Shown one piece after another: positions 7,106-15,743 of a DNA stretch of 36,614 bases. Source of the stretch: an uncultured Catenibacterium sp. (GTDB taxonomy: Bacteria; Bacillota_I; Bacilli_A; Erysipelotrichales; Coprobacillaceae). Position numbers and translations under genes: made by a program. Positions within the stretch are counted from its first letter, which is position 1; each line of letters opens with the position of its first letter. The notes below the pieces were generated by a model, which saw nothing but the letters and a program-made list of their open reading frames with translations, did not search any database and was not told the origin of the DNA. The stretch is from NCBI GenBank assembly GCA_900540685.1, contig UQGS01000019.1:1-36614 (forward strand), given 5' to 3'.

Positions 7106-7920
7106 AGTGTATGACTCCTTTCTAGTATTCTTATATAGTCATCAATGTTTAATTCCTCAGCACGTTTATTGGCAGGAATACCACATGATTCTAATAATTC
7201 TTTTGTTTGATCATGATATAAAGACTTTAAGTTATTATAGAGTGTTTTTCTTTTTGCAGTATAACTTGCTTCAATCAGATCAATCAATTCCTGTGATATA
7301 ACACGTTCTTTATGAATAGAAATAACAGCACTATCTACATGAGGTGCTGGCATGAATACATGTCTAGGCACATTCAATTCATATTGAACATCTCCTACAT
7401 AATCAATCATCATTTTTAAAGGACTCTTTTCTTCAGAACAGAGTTTTAGTGCTACTTCCTTTTGTACCATTGCAACTAAACGATTAATAGGTGTAGAAGA
7501 AGATACAATCTTTGTGATGATTTTAGACGTAATATAATAAGGAAGATTTGTGACAACACAAATATCCTTATAGTCCTTTAGTTTATTACATGCTTCTTCT
7601 AAATCAGCTTTCATAAAGTCCTGGAAGATGATTTCTACATTATCATGTCCTTCCAAAGAAAATGATAATACTTCCTTTAAACGTTCATCTATTTCAAAGC
7701 ACAATACTTTACCAGCTTTATTAGAGAGCTGTTCTGTAAGAGCGCCTATACCAGGTCCTATTTCAATAACTGCTGTCTCCTTATCCAGCGAAGCATGATC
7801 TGCGATACTTTGAATAATACCTGGATCTACTAAGAAGTTCTGTCCATATTTCTTAGAAGGCTTTAAGTTAAATGTATTTAATATAAATTCTGTATTTGAT
7901 TTTTTTGCGATATTTTCCAT
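7102..7920 (-). CDS. rsmA: 16S rRNA dimethyladenosine transferase
   Basis: This 272-residue protein (KsgA) dimethylates the two adjacent adenines of the last 16S rRNA hairpin late in 30S assembly. The KKYGQNFLVDP motif, the SAM-binding IEIGPGIGALT and the catalytic NLPYYITSKI motif are all present. The N terminus MENIAKKSNTEFILNTFNLK aligns with the usual KsgA start, so ATG 7920 is very likely right. No Shine-Dalgarno element precedes it. Instead TATAAT lies at 7933-7928, which would put the transcript start at about 7921 and make the mRNA leaderless. It is the first gene of the rsmA-ispE-glmU-prs operon. Confidence 0.95.
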   Translation of the reverse strand: MENIAKKSNTEFILNTFNLKPSKKYGQNFLVDPGIIQSIADHASLDKETAVIEIGPGIGALTEQLSNKAGKVLCFEIDERLKEVLSFSLEGHDNVEIIFQDFMKADLEEACNKLKDYKDICVVTNLPYYITSKIITKIVSSSTPINRLVAMVQKEVALKLCSEEKSPLKMMIDYVGDVQYELNVPRHVFMPAPHVDSAVISIHKERVISQELIDLIEASYTAKRKTLYNNLKSLYHDQTKELLESCGIPANKRAEELNIDDYIRILERSHTL

Positions 7921-7956
7921 ATCATTTATTATATAGGATATGTAAAGAAAAGACCA

Positions 7957-7985
7957 TTGAGTTCCCTGAAAAATTCTTCTATAAT
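7957..7985 (+). promoter_or_regulatory. Promoter of niaR
   Basis: TTGAGT (7957-7962), a 17-base spacer and a perfect TATAAT (7980-7985) predict a start near 7992. It faces away from the rsmA promoter. Confidence 0.65.
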
Positions 7986-8004
7986 GGTCGAAAAGGTGAT
8001 GTAT

Positions 8005-8502
8005 ATGGATAGAAAGACAAGAATAATGGAAATAATAAGTAATAGTGATAAACCTGTTTCAGCAAGTAGAATTGCGAAAGAATTAGGTGTTTCTAGACAG
8101 ATCATTGTAGGAGATGTAGCCTTACTTAGAGCATCAGGAGAAGATATTACTGCAACACCTAGAGGATATATATTAGATACTAATAGGAGTAATCATTATA
8201 CGATTGCAGTAAAGCATAAAAATGATCAATTAGAAGAAGAATTAAATACTATTGTAGATTTAGGTGGTAAGGTTGAAGATGTAATAGTAGAACATCCTCT
8301 TTATGGAGAAATCAAAGGAAATCTTCATATATATTCACGTTATGATGTATCTAAGTTCATGTCTGCAGTTAAAGATAATGATATTGCACCTCTTTCTCTA
8401 TTAACAGATGGTGTTCACTTACATACAATTACAGTACCTGATGAAGAGACATTAGAACGTATTAAAGAAGCATTGGATAAAAAGCATATATTATTAAAAT
8501 AA
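8005..8502 (+). CDS. niaR: NiaR-family transcriptional repressor of niacin/NAD genes
   Basis: This 165-residue protein has an N-terminal winged helix (residues 1-60; MDRKTRIMEIISNSDKPVSA, then SRIAKELGVSRQIIVGDVALLR) and a C-terminal 3H domain. The 3H domain is named for three conserved histidines, seen here in VKHKND, EHPLYGEI and HLHTI. In Bacillota NiaR (YrxA) binds nicotinic acid through this domain and represses NAD synthesis or niacin transport genes. The start is ATG 8005, because AAAGGTGAT stands 4 bases before it; longer in-frame readings lack a ribosome binding site. No niacin gene is adjacent, so its targets must lie elsewhere. It has its own promoter and terminator. Confidence 0.88.
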   Translation: MDRKTRIMEIISNSDKPVSASRIAKELGVSRQIIVGDVALLRASGEDITATPRGYILDTNRSNHYTIAVKHKNDQLEEELNTIVDLGGKVEDVIVEHPLYGEIKGNLHIYSRYDVSKFMSAVKDNDIAPLSLLTDGVHLHTITVPDEETLERIKEALDKKHILLK

Positions 8503-8525
8503 GGCTGTGGTGAACAGCCTTTTTA
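8502..8525 (+). terminator. Terminator of niaR
   Basis: AGGCTG (8502-8507) pairs with CAGCCT (8515-8520) and TTTT follows. The stem begins at the last base of the niaR stop codon. Confidence 0.75.
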
Positions 8526-8765
8526 TTATATCGTGAAGAAGTTTTTGATTTCATCTTTAAAGAAATAGATGACTAATAATGTATTTCCAATAAATGGTAA
8601 AACTAAATTAGAACAGAATATTGTAGGTAGTGAAGAAATACTAATAGGAATACTTCCTAGACAGAAACAAAGAGTGGTTTGATCAGAATAAAAAGCTGAT
8701 GCAATGAATAATGCGACATAAATCACAAAACAGATAATGAACTTCTTCTCTTTAGAGCTAAGCAT
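8526..8765 (-). CDS. Small membrane protein of unknown function
   Basis: I do not recognise this 79-residue protein. Three hydrophobic segments are visible: residues 8-25, about 30-48, and 50-69. A charged N terminus (MLSSKEKKF) and a charged C terminus (FFKDEIKNFF) flank them. A good ribosome binding site, CGGAGGAA, lies 9 bases before ATG 8765. A strong candidate CcpA site (8797-8810) sits 32 bases upstream and may control it. It converges on niaR, and the niaR terminator hairpin lies directly at its stop codon. No transport or enzyme motif was seen. Confidence 0.65.
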   Translation of the reverse strand: MLSSKEKKFIICFVIYVALFIASAFYSDQTTLCFCLGSIPISISSLPTIFCSNLVLPFIGNTLLVIYFFKDEIKNFFTI

Positions 8766-8796
8766 AAATAATTCCTCCGATTAATATGATTTTTTT

Positions 8797-8810
8797 TGAA
8801 AACGTTTCCA
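8797..8810. promoter_or_regulatory. Candidate CcpA cre site
   Basis: TGAAAACGTTTCCA matches TGWAANCGNTNWCA at 13 of 14 positions and contains the AACGTT core typical of cre. It lies between the minus-strand membrane protein gene (32 bases from its start) and padR1 (110 bases upstream). Confidence 0.5.
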
Positions 8811-8842
8811 CATACATATAATATCATGAATGTTGCTCTTTG

Positions 8843-8889
8843 TACATAGTATATCTATGTATTGCTAGTTTTAAAACACAAAGTATAAT
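8843..8889 (+). promoter_or_regulatory. Palindrome and promoter of padR1
   Basis: TACATAG (8843-8849) and CTATGTA (8855-8861) form a perfect 7-bp inverted repeat with a 5-base spacer. A promoter follows directly: TTGCTA (8862-8867), 16 bases, and a perfect TATAAT (8884-8889). A palindrome abutting the -35 is a likely operator, perhaps for PadR1 itself. Confidence 0.5.
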
Positions 8890-8920
8890 ATAAGTATATG
8901 AATGTTGAGGATCGATTAAT

Positions 8921-9259
8921 ATGGCCAAAAAGAATCAATTTTTCAAACTGGATATGCTTCTTCTATGTATTATTGCGAAGCAGGATTGTTATGGGTATGA
9001 AATAACAAAACAAATTAAAACTTACTCTCATGAACTCATAGATATTAAAGAAGGCACTATGTATCCTATTCTCTATAAATTACAGGATGCGCACTATATT
9101 TCTAGTTATGAGAAGGTAATAGAACGCAAAATAAGAGTCTATTATCATATAGAAGAAGAGGGTAAAGAAAAGCTATTAGAAATGATTAATGAATTTAATC
9201 AAGCAGTGGATGGAATCCATAATGTGATTAAGGAATCTTTAGGAGAATCTTATGAATAA
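8921..9259 (+). CDS. PadR-family transcriptional regulator (first copy)
   Basis: This 112-residue protein has the PadR winged helix (FFKLDMLLLCIIAKQDCYGY, then EITKQIKTYS; GTMYPILYKLQDAHYISSYE, then YYHIEEEGKEKL) followed by a C-terminal helix for dimerisation (about residues 85-112). PadR regulators are mostly repressors of nearby membrane or stress genes. It overlaps the next gene, a HAAS-domain membrane protein, by 8 bases, so the two are made together. This PadR/HAAS pairing is common in Bacillota and is often joined by DUF4097 proteins, which are absent here. A second, shortened copy lies at 21578. A palindrome upstream suggests autoregulation. Confidence 0.85.
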   Translation: MAKKNQFFKLDMLLLCIIAKQDCYGYEITKQIKTYSHELIDIKEGTMYPILYKLQDAHYISSYEKVIERKIRVYYHIEEEGKEKLLEMINEFNQAVDGIHNVIKESLGESYE

Positions 9260-9629
9260 TACAGAACAATATATTCACAATATTTGGACTATGATGCCCA
9301 TGCATACAGATAAAGAGAAATTCTATCTCCTTGATTTAAAGAAACATTTAAAAGAATATGTGGATGATCATCCTGATTGTTCATATGAAGATATTGTAGA
9401 ACATTTTGGTGAACCAAAGGATATAGTAGTTGAATATATCCAGAATAGTGATGAGAACTATTTGATTCAAAGAATGAGACTAAAAGAAGTGTTCCAGAAA
9501 TTCATTGTTTTTCTTTGTATCCTTTGTACATTACTTGCAGTATGGTTTGGTCTTCTTTGGTATGATGTCTACAGAAGTTCAAAATATTCAGGTGTAGAAG
9601 AAATTGAATATACAGTAACAGATCAGTAA
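9252..9629 (+). CDS. HAAS/DUF1700-type membrane protein paired with PadR1
   Basis: The N-terminal part of this 125-residue protein (about residues 1-75) is the HAAS-type helical domain, with the telltale stretch YEDIVEHFGEPKDIVVEYIQ (matching FGxPxxI). One membrane segment follows near residues 84-104 (FIVFLCILCTLLAVWFGLLW), then a short outside tail. AGGAGA precedes ATG 9252 inside padR1. HAAS proteins are thought to sense envelope state and act on the partner PadR; this is family-level inference. The paralog at 21900 shares the plan YDEVVERLGTPKEVIISYYE plus one membrane segment. Confidence 0.75.
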   Translation: MNNTEQYIHNIWTMMPMHTDKEKFYLLDLKKHLKEYVDDHPDCSYEDIVEHFGEPKDIVVEYIQNSDENYLIQRMRLKEVFQKFIVFLCILCTLLAVWFGLLWYDVYRSSKYSGVEEIEYTVTDQ

Positions 9630-9631
9630 AA

Positions 9632-9668
9632 AAAGAGTCAGTAGACATATATCGTCTACTGACTCTTT
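9632..9668 (+). terminator. Two-way terminator between PadR1/HAAS and rnmV
   Basis: A perfect 15-bp stem, AAAGAGTCAGTAGAC (9632-9646) with GTCTACTGACTCTTT (9654-9668), has a 7-base loop. A-rich and T-rich flanks suit both directions. The rnmV stop codon and last four codons lie within the stem. Confidence 0.85.
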
Positions 9669-10180
9669 AGTGCTTTAAGTACTTCTTCTTTTGTAATACC
9701 CATCATATTCAGTCTCTTAAATAATGCTTTCGCATTACCATAACCTAAATGAAAGGCATCATAGACCTGTAGTCTTCTCTTCTTATTGCCTAATACATCT
9801 AAATCAATAAATTCATCCCATGAAATAGATTCTTTCGCATCACTGAATGTGACTGCATTCTCTAATGCTTCAATAATTGCATCATGTCTTGCTTCCGCAA
9901 TACCAAGTTTCTTCACACCCTTGGCATCTTTTTTTGCGACAAAGGCATGCTTCGCATTAGGAACAGCCTGAATGACTTTATTTCTAATCTGTGTACCAGG
10001 ATAATCAGGATCTGTTAAGACAATGACACCACGTGTTTTTGCGGCTGTCTTAATGAGAGATAGAATATCTTCGTTAATTCCTGACCCAGATGTTTCAATT
10101 GTATCTACATCAAATAACTGTTTAAGTGTTGCGGTATCTGTTTTACCTTCTACTACAACAACTTCTTTAATCTTTCTCAC
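9656..10180 (-). CDS. rnmV: Ribonuclease M5
   Basis: This 174-residue TOPRIM-fold nuclease trims the 5S rRNA precursor. The TOPRIM glutamate motif VVVEGKTDT is at residues 7-15 and the DxD motif VLTDPDYPGTQIRN near 54-67. The start is GTG 10180, with AGGAGA 6 bases upstream. In Bacillus rnmV lies directly before rsmA (ksgA). Here it is 1.7 kb away and ends an operon with the activase-like protein and a small unknown gene, a rearranged version of the usual order. Its 3' end forms part of the terminator stem at 9632-9668. Confidence 0.92.
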   Translation of the reverse strand: MRKIKEVVVVEGKTDTATLKQLFDVDTIETSGSGINEDILSLIKTAAKTRGVIVLTDPDYPGTQIRNKVIQAVPNAKHAFVAKKDAKGVKKLGIAEARHDAIIEALENAVTFSDAKESISWDEFIDLDVLGNKKRRLQVYDAFHLGYGNAKALFKRLNMMGITKEEVLKALKSQ

Positions 10181-10189
10181 AATAATCTC

Positions 10190-10510
10190 CTAACTCAGTA
10201 AGTCAATCATACGCTCTATTGTACGTTTGACATCTCTCTGATCATAATAATAATCGAAATCTTTCTCAACCATTACAGTGAGTATAAGGCAGCATGTATC
10301 ATAATCAGCCTGTGAAAGGGTTATACCCTTCACAGGTTTCTTTTTATACTTGTAGTCGCCTAATTCTTGTAATACACGTCTATATATTACAGGGTTATCC
10401 TTACAGGCTAATTTCTTTAATACAGAAATCTTATTATAATTCAGTTTTGATCTTATAAAGCCTAGAATAGCCCTACCTCGCGAGGGCGGGGTGGAATGTC
10501 CATCTTCCAT
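10190..10510 (-). CDS. Small protein of unknown function in the activase-rnmV operon
   Basis: I do not recognise this protein. The start is set at ATG 10510 (106 residues), because GGAGG lies 5 bases before it. A GTG at 10522 overlaps the upstream stop (TAGTG) but has no ribosome binding site. It is basic and soluble, with no membrane segment. It is predicted mostly helical and ends in a stretch rich in Asp and Tyr (KDFDYYYDQRDVKRTIERMI). Codons for HSTPPSRGRAILG near the N terminus are strikingly GC-rich for this genome (see 10470-10491). It sits 9 bases before rnmV, so an RNA-processing role is possible but unsupported. Confidence 0.6.
   Translation of the reverse strand: MEDGHSTPPSRGRAILGFIRSKLNYNKISVLKKLACKDNPVIYRRVLQELGDYKYKKKPVKGITLSQADYDTCCLILTVMVEKDFDYYYDQRDVKRTIERMIDLLS
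10470..10491. repeat. GC-rich palindromic patch inside a coding region
   Basis: CCCTACCTCGCGAGGGCGGG is an island of about 80% G+C in AT-rich DNA. It contains the perfect 10-base palindrome CCTCGCGAGG (10475-10484). It is in frame within the small unknown gene and may be a small inserted element or a structured RNA segment. Confidence 0.5.
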
Positions 10511-10521
10511 ATCTTCCTCCA

Positions 10522-13500
10522 CTATTTAGATGATTCCATGTTCTTAAATGCTGTTGATAACATTAATTTAATACGGTTAAGCTGGTTAGTTTCACTAGCT
10601 CCTGGATCGTAATCAATCGCAACAATGTTAGACTGTGGATATTTTCTTCTTAATGCCTTAATAACACCCTTACCTGTTACATGGTTAGGTAAGCAGGCAA
10701 ATGGCTGCATACATACAATATTTGGTGCACCTTCATCAATGAGTTCAATCATTTCACCAGTTAAGAACCATCCTTCACCTGTCTGGTTACCAATAGAAAC
10801 AACTTCACTTGCTTTCTTCGCAATTTGATCAATAGGATGTGGTGCATCAAAACGATTGGATGCTTCTAATGCCTTAATCATATCTTTTCTTAAGAAGTCT
10901 ACGAATTTAATCGCTACATTACATAACTTAGCTGATTTCCAGCTTGCATCATAATGTTCATGTTCATACTGAGTATTGTAGAAACAATACTGGAAGAAGT
11001 CAATGAGATCTGGCATAACTGCTTCTGCTCCTTCTTCTTCAATAATCTTTACAATCTCATTATTGGCAGTAGGGTGGAATTTTACAAGAATTTCTCCTAC
11101 AAGACCTACTCTAGGTTTCTTAATATCTAGAAGTGGTAATTCATCAAATTCCTTTACAATCTGATAAACGTTCTTCTTGAATTCCTTCATAGAACCATTT
11201 TCAACGTTATCTTTACACTTTTCTACCCATGATTCATATAATTCATTGGCTGAACCTTTTACCTTTTCATAAGGTCTTACACGATATAAGACTCTCATGA
11301 ATAAGTCACCATACATAGCCCCAAGAATAACCTTCTTAGCCACCTTATAAGTGATCTTAAAGCCTGGGTTAGATTCTAATCCCTGTAAGTTTGCGGAAAT
11401 AACAGGTACATAATCCATATGTGCATCCTTTAATGCTTTTCTAATAAACGCAATATAGTTTGTTGCACGGCATCCTCCACCTGTCTGTGAGATGATCAAT
11501 GCCACCTTATGAGGATCATACTTACCTGAATTCAAGGCATTCATCATCTGACCTGTGACTAAGATACTTGGATAACATGCATCATTATTCACATACTTTA
11601 ATCCCTGGTCTACAGCTTCTTTATCTACAGAAGGTAATACCACAAAGTTATAACCTTCTGAATTCATTGCAGTTTCTACAAACTGGAAATGAATAGGAGA
11701 CATCTGAGGACATAAAATAGTCCATCTATCATCCTTCATTTCTTGTGTGAATGATACTTTTTCAGATTCATATTTATTTTCTAAGTGTACAGTATTGTCT
11801 TTCTTCTTTACTGTTGCTTTAAGTGATCTAATACGGATTCTGATTGGTCCTAAGTTAGAAGCTTCATCAATCTTAATAAGTGTATAGATCTTACCTCTTG
11901 CCTGTAATAATTCAGCTACCTGGTCACTTGTAACTGCATCTAATCCACATCCAAATGATGTTAACTGGATAAGTTCAAGATCTGGCTGAGTTGTTACGAA
12001 TTCTGCAGCACGATAGAGTCTAGAATGATATGTCCACTGGTCTACCACACGTAAATCTAAGTTTTCCTTATTTAAATTACATACAGAATCTTCTGTTAAT
12101 ACACAGAATCCTTCACTTGTAATTAAGCTTGCAATACCATGGTTGATTTCTGGATCTACATGATAAGGACGTCCTGCAAGGACAATACCCTTCTTATGGT
12201 TTTTATGCATCCATTCCAATGCTTCCTGACCCTTTACTTCAATATCTTTTCTTGCACGTGCTAATTCCTGATAAGCCTTATCAATCGCATTATGCATTTC
12301 CTTATCTGAAATATCATATTCAGCTAAAGATTCCTTCATTACCTTAAATAATGTCTTAGGGTTATTTAAAGATAAGAATGGGTTCTTATATTTCACGTTG
12401 TGTTCTTCTAAGCTGTCCACATTGTTTCTAATAACTTCTGGATAAGAAGCAACAACTGGACAGTTATAGTTATTACCTGCATCTTCATATTCTTTTCTTT
12501 CATATGCTACTGATGGATAGAAGATAAAAGGAATACCTCTTTCAATTAGGTTTTCAATATGTCCATGAGAGATTTTAGCTGGATAACAGGCATTTTCTGA
12601 TGGAATAGATTCAATACCCTTTTCATAAATCTTCTTAGATGATCTAGCTGATAAAACGACTCTAAAGCCTAACTGAGTAAAGAATGTATGCCAGAATGGA
12701 TAGTTTTCATACATATTAAGTACTCTAGGAATACCCACTTCTCCTCTTCTTGCATCATCTTTAGAAAGTGACTTATAACCAAAGATACGACCATATTTAT
12801 AATCATAGAGGTTAGGTAACTTCTTAGATGTCATTGGAAGGTTAGCCCCTCTTTCACATCTATTACCTGAAATATATTCTCTACCATCATTGAATGATGT
12901 AATAGTCAACATACAGTTGTTTGTACACTTACCACAGTTTCTAATCTTTGTATCATAAGTGAGTGCTTCTATTTCTTCTAATGAAAGAATAGTAGAAGGT
13001 TCATTGTCATCATTTTCAATCGCAATACGGGCCATACCATAAGCACCCATTAATCCTGCGATATCTGGTCTGACTACTTCAATACCTGTTTCTTTTTCAA
13101 ATGCACGTAGTACTGCTTCATTATAGAAAGTACCACCCTGTACAACAACATGCTTACCAATATCTTCTTTACTTCTTAGTTTAATTACTTTATATAATGC
13201 ATTCTTAATAACTGAATAAGATAAACCAGCACTGATATCTTCTACAGAAGCACCTTCTTTTTGTGCCTGTTTAACCTTTGAGTTCATGAATACTGTACAT
13301 CTAGAACCTAAATCAATAGGGTGTTTAGACTTTAATGCAAGTTCTGCGAATTCTTCAATCTTATAACCTAATGATTTTGCGAATGTTTCTAAGAATGAAC
13401 CACATCCTGCAGAACATGCTTCATTTAATGAAATGTTCTGAATGACATTATCTCTAATAGTAATAGCCTTCATATCCTGACCACCAATATCAAGAATAAA

Positions 13501-14748
13501 GTCTACATCTGGTTCATACGCTTTTGCAGCAGTATAGTGCGCAATTGTTTCTACCTCACCAATATCTACCTTTAAAGCCGCTTTAATAAGAGCTTCACCA
13601 TAACCAGTGACACCTGCTTTCGCAATATAACATCCTTCTGGAAGCATCTGATAGATTTCTTTCATCAGACTCATGATCAACTGTAATGGATTACCTTCAT
13701 TAGAACTATAGAAAGAATATAAGATAGCACCCTGATCATCAGTCATGATGATCTTAGATGTTGTAGAACCAACATCGATACCTAAGAATACTTTACCTTT
13801 ATATTTCTTAAGTGTTCTTTTCTTAGTGATATGAGTAAAGTGTCTTTCTCTGAATTCTTTTAATTCTGCTTCATCATTAAATAATGGTTCTAAGACATTT
13901 GTAAGTTCTGTAGGGGAGTCTGAAAGACCTTCTAAGTCTTCAATAATCTTAGAGATGTTTAATGGGCTTTCTACCTTTTCTTTCGCATTTAGACATGCAC
14001 CCATAGCAACAAATAGCTGTGAGTTCTGAGGGAAGATGATTTCATCTTCAGTTAATCCTAATGTTTCAATAAAACGTTCTCTTAACTGATCCATGAAATA
14101 AAGTGGACCACCTAAGAATGCAACATTACCTCTAATAGGCTTACCACAGGCAAGACCAGAAATAGTCTGATTGACAACTGCCTGGAAAATAGATACCGCA
14201 ATATCTTCTTTAGATACACCTTCATTAATTAAAGGCTGAATATCTGTTTTCGCAAAGACACCACAACGTGATGCGATAGGATAGATTGTCTTATAGTTTT
14301 TCGCATATTCATTTAAGCCAGCTGCATCAGTCTTTAATAAAGTAGCCATCTGGTCAATAAATGCTCCAGTACCTCCTGCACAAGTACCATTCATACGCTG
14401 TTCAAGCTGTCCTTCAAAATAAGTGATCTTGGCATCTTCTCCACCAAGCTCTATAACAACATCAGTTTGTGGAATATATGTTTCTACTGTCTTTGTACAT
14501 GCAATAACTTCCTGTATAAAAGAAATACCAAGCTTATCTGCAAGAGATAAACCTCCTGAACCAGTCATGACAGGATATAAATCAATATCACCCATCTGGT
14601 CCTTTACTTCAATTAATAACTCATAAATTGTTTTTCTAACGTCTGAGAAATGTCTTGTGTACTTAGAAAATAAGCATTTATCATTCTCATCTGTCAAATA
14701 GAGTTTTACAGTTGTAGATCCTACATCAATTCCTAAATAATACTTCAT
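10522..14748 (-). CDS. 2-hydroxyacyl-CoA dehydratase activase-like protein, double ASKHA plus DUF2229/HgdB-like
   Basis: This 1408-residue protein has two BadF/BcrA-type ASKHA ATPase domains in tandem. The first starts LGIDVGSTTVK (residue 5) with its cluster cysteine in CAGGTGAF (Cys123). The second starts LGIDVGSTTSK (322) with ACSAGCGSF (Cys445, Cys449). A cysteine cluster NCGKCTNNC (605-612) follows, then a DUF2229-like region and a C-terminal HgdB-like reductase region (VNNDACYPS, SQTGGGCRATNY). The single-domain relatives use ATP to push electrons from a [4Fe-4S] cluster into 2-hydroxyacyl-CoA dehydratases or benzoyl-CoA reductases. The role of these giant fused forms, widespread in anaerobes, is unknown. 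The length is usual for the fused type. It is the first gene of its operon, ahead of the small unknown gene and rnmV. Confidence 0.85.
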   Translation of the reverse strand: MKYYLGIDVGSTTVKLYLTDENDKCLFSKYTRHFSDVRKTIYELLIEVKDQMGDIDLYPVMTGSGGLSLADKLGISFIQEVIACTKTVETYIPQTDVVIELGGEDAKITYFEGQLEQRMNGTCAGGTGAFIDQMATLLKTDAAGLNEYAKNYKTIYPIASRCGVFAKTDIQPLINEGVSKEDIAVSIFQAVVNQTISGLACGKPIRGNVAFLGGPLYFMDQLRERFIETLGLTEDEIIFPQNSQLFVAMGACLNAKEKVESPLNISKIIEDLEGLSDSPTELTNVLEPLFNDEAELKEFRERHFTHITKKRTLKKYKGKVFLGIDVGSTTSKIIMTDDQGAILYSFYSSNEGNPLQLIMSLMKEIYQMLPEGCYIAKAGVTGYGEALIKAALKVDIGEVETIAHYTAAKAYEPDVDFILDIGGQDMKAITIRDNVIQNISLNEACSAGCGSFLETFAKSLGYKIEEFAELALKSKHPIDLGSRCTVFMNSKVKQAQKEGASVEDISAGLSYSVIKNALYKVIKLRSKEDIGKHVVVQGGTFYNEAVLRAFEKETGIEVVRPDIAGLMGAYGMARIAIENDDNEPSTILSLEEIEALTYDTKIRNCGKCTNNCMLTITSFNDGREYISGNRCERGANLPMTSKKLPNLYDYKYGRIFGYKSLSKDDARRGEVGIPRVLNMYENYPFWHTFFTQLGFRVVLSARSSKKIYEKGIESIPSENACYPAKISHGHIENLIERGIPFIFYPSVAYERKEYEDAGNNYNCPVVASYPEVIRNNVDSLEEHNVKYKNPFLSLNNPKTLFKVMKESLAEYDISDKEMHNAIDKAYQELARARKDIEVKGQEALEWMHKNHKKGIVLAGRPYHVDPEINHGIASLITSEGFCVLTEDSVCNLNKENLDLRVVDQWTYHSRLYRAAEFVTTQPDLELIQLTSFGCGLDAVTSDQVAELLQARGKIYTLIKIDEASNLGPIRIRIRSLKATVKKKDNTVHLENKYESEKVSFTQEMKDDRWTILCPQMSPIHFQFVETAMNSEGYNFVVLPSVDKEAVDQGLKYVNNDACYPSILVTGQMMNALNSGKYDPHKVALIISQTGGGCRATNYIAFIRKALKDAHMDYVPVISANLQGLESNPGFKITYKVAKKVILGAMYGDLFMRVLYRVRPYEKVKGSANELYESWVEKCKDNVENGSMKEFKKNVYQIVKEFDELPLLDIKKPRVGLVGEILVKFHPTANNEIVKIIEEEGAEAVMPDLIDFFQYCFYNTQYEHEHYDASWKSAKLCNVAIKFVDFLRKDMIKALEASNRFDAPHPIDQIAKKASEVVSIGNQTGEGWFLTGEMIELIDEGAPNIVCMQPFACLPNHVTGKGVIKALRRKYPQSNIVAIDYDPGASETNQLNRIKLMLSTAFKNMESSK

Positions 14749-14913
14749 ACTTCCACATCCTTTTCTCTTTTTTTGAGTATTATATCGAACCTATATTAAA
14801 CGAATTTTAAGAAATAATCTAGTTTTTTGCATAATAAAATTACAAAATATAACGATAAATACACAAAATTTATCTATATGTAAGGCAAAATACAAAGTTT
14901 GTCTAAAGAAATA

Positions 14914-14961
14914 AAAAAGAGGATAGAAGGATGAAAATATCATCCTATCTCGCCCTCTTTT
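14914..14961 (-). terminator. Terminator of the fic-ATPase-EFR1 operon
   Basis: On the minus strand AAGAGGGCGAGATAGGATGA can fold back on TCATCCTTCTATCCTCTTTT with a few mismatches, and more T's follow. It lies just past the EFR1 stop codon. The rest of 14749-14979 holds TATAAT (14784-14779), a likely -10 for the activase gene. Confidence 0.6.
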
Positions 14962-14979
14962 GTATGATTTACTATTCAA

Positions 14980-15735
14980 TCATAGAAATAATTCACACTC
15001 TTTTTTGATTGAACAAACCTTTTTAATAGCATTTTCTATGACTGCCATTTTCTCTTGATCTAGACTTCTAGCATGATTTGGACAAACAGCTACACAACGC
15101 ATACACGAAATACATTTATCCTTATCTGTCACTTGTGGATTATCTTTACTAATTGCTCCTGTAGGACATTTAATTGCGCATAAGCCACACTTTGTACATA
15201 AGGTATTTACTTGAGGAATCGTTCCTCCACCTACCTTCTTATAAGGTCTATGACCTGGAATATTCGGTTTAGTATTAATCTTATGAGATGCTTTTTCTAG
15301 AATCTGATCACCAAATTCTTCTAATTGATGACAATCATTCTCATCCGGTCTTCCTGTCGCAAATTGATGAAAAATAGAATGTTCAGCAATAGCAGCTATA
15401 GCCCCAATCACATCAAATCCACCCATACGTGCATAATCTTCCATTTGAACAAGTGTATCTTCATACGTTCTATTTCCATATACCGCAACAATGACACATT
15501 TACAGTTATGTGCATTGATTTTCGCAAGTCTATCTAATGCGACTTGTGGTGCTAGTCCTGCGTAAGTTGGCATGGCAATCACCGCAATATCATTTTCTGT
15601 CAATGATATATCTTGATAATTCTTATGTACAACTGAAAGGTCTATGTCTTCTACATAACCCCAATTCTTTGTGATTGATTTTGATACCTTTTCAGTTCCA
15701 CCTGTTGGACTGAATATAATTCTATACTTATTCAT
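14980..15735 (-). CDS. EFR1-type ferredoxin with flavodoxin-like domain
   Basis: This 251-residue cytoplasmic electron carrier joins two modules. Residues 1-150 form a flavodoxin-like domain with an FMN phosphate loop (FSPTGGTEK), and residues about 175-230 hold two [4Fe-4S] ferredoxin motifs, CTKCGLCAIKCP and CISCMRCVAVCP. The family is common in gut anaerobes, and its partners are mostly unknown. Of two adjacent ATGs, the second (15735) is preferred, because GAGG lies 5 bases before it but only 2 before the first. The ribosome binding site overlaps the stop codon of the AAA ATPase, so the genes are coupled. It ends the fic-ATPase-EFR1 operon. Confidence 0.82.
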   Translation of the reverse strand: MNKYRIIFSPTGGTEKVSKSITKNWGYVEDIDLSVVHKNYQDISLTENDIAVIAMPTYAGLAPQVALDRLAKINAHNCKCVIVAVYGNRTYEDTLVQMEDYARMGGFDVIGAIAAIAEHSIFHQFATGRPDENDCHQLEEFGDQILEKASHKINTKPNIPGHRPYKKVGGGTIPQVNTLCTKCGLCAIKCPTGAISKDNPQVTDKDKCISCMRCVAVCPNHARSLDQEKMAVIENAIKKVCSIKKECELFL

Positions 15736-15743
15736 CATATCCT

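Noticed and set aside
14791..14979. 62-codon minus-strand open frame downstream of EFR1
   Set aside because: It runs through the terminator hairpin and the activase promoter, has no ribosome binding site and looks like AT-rich noise.
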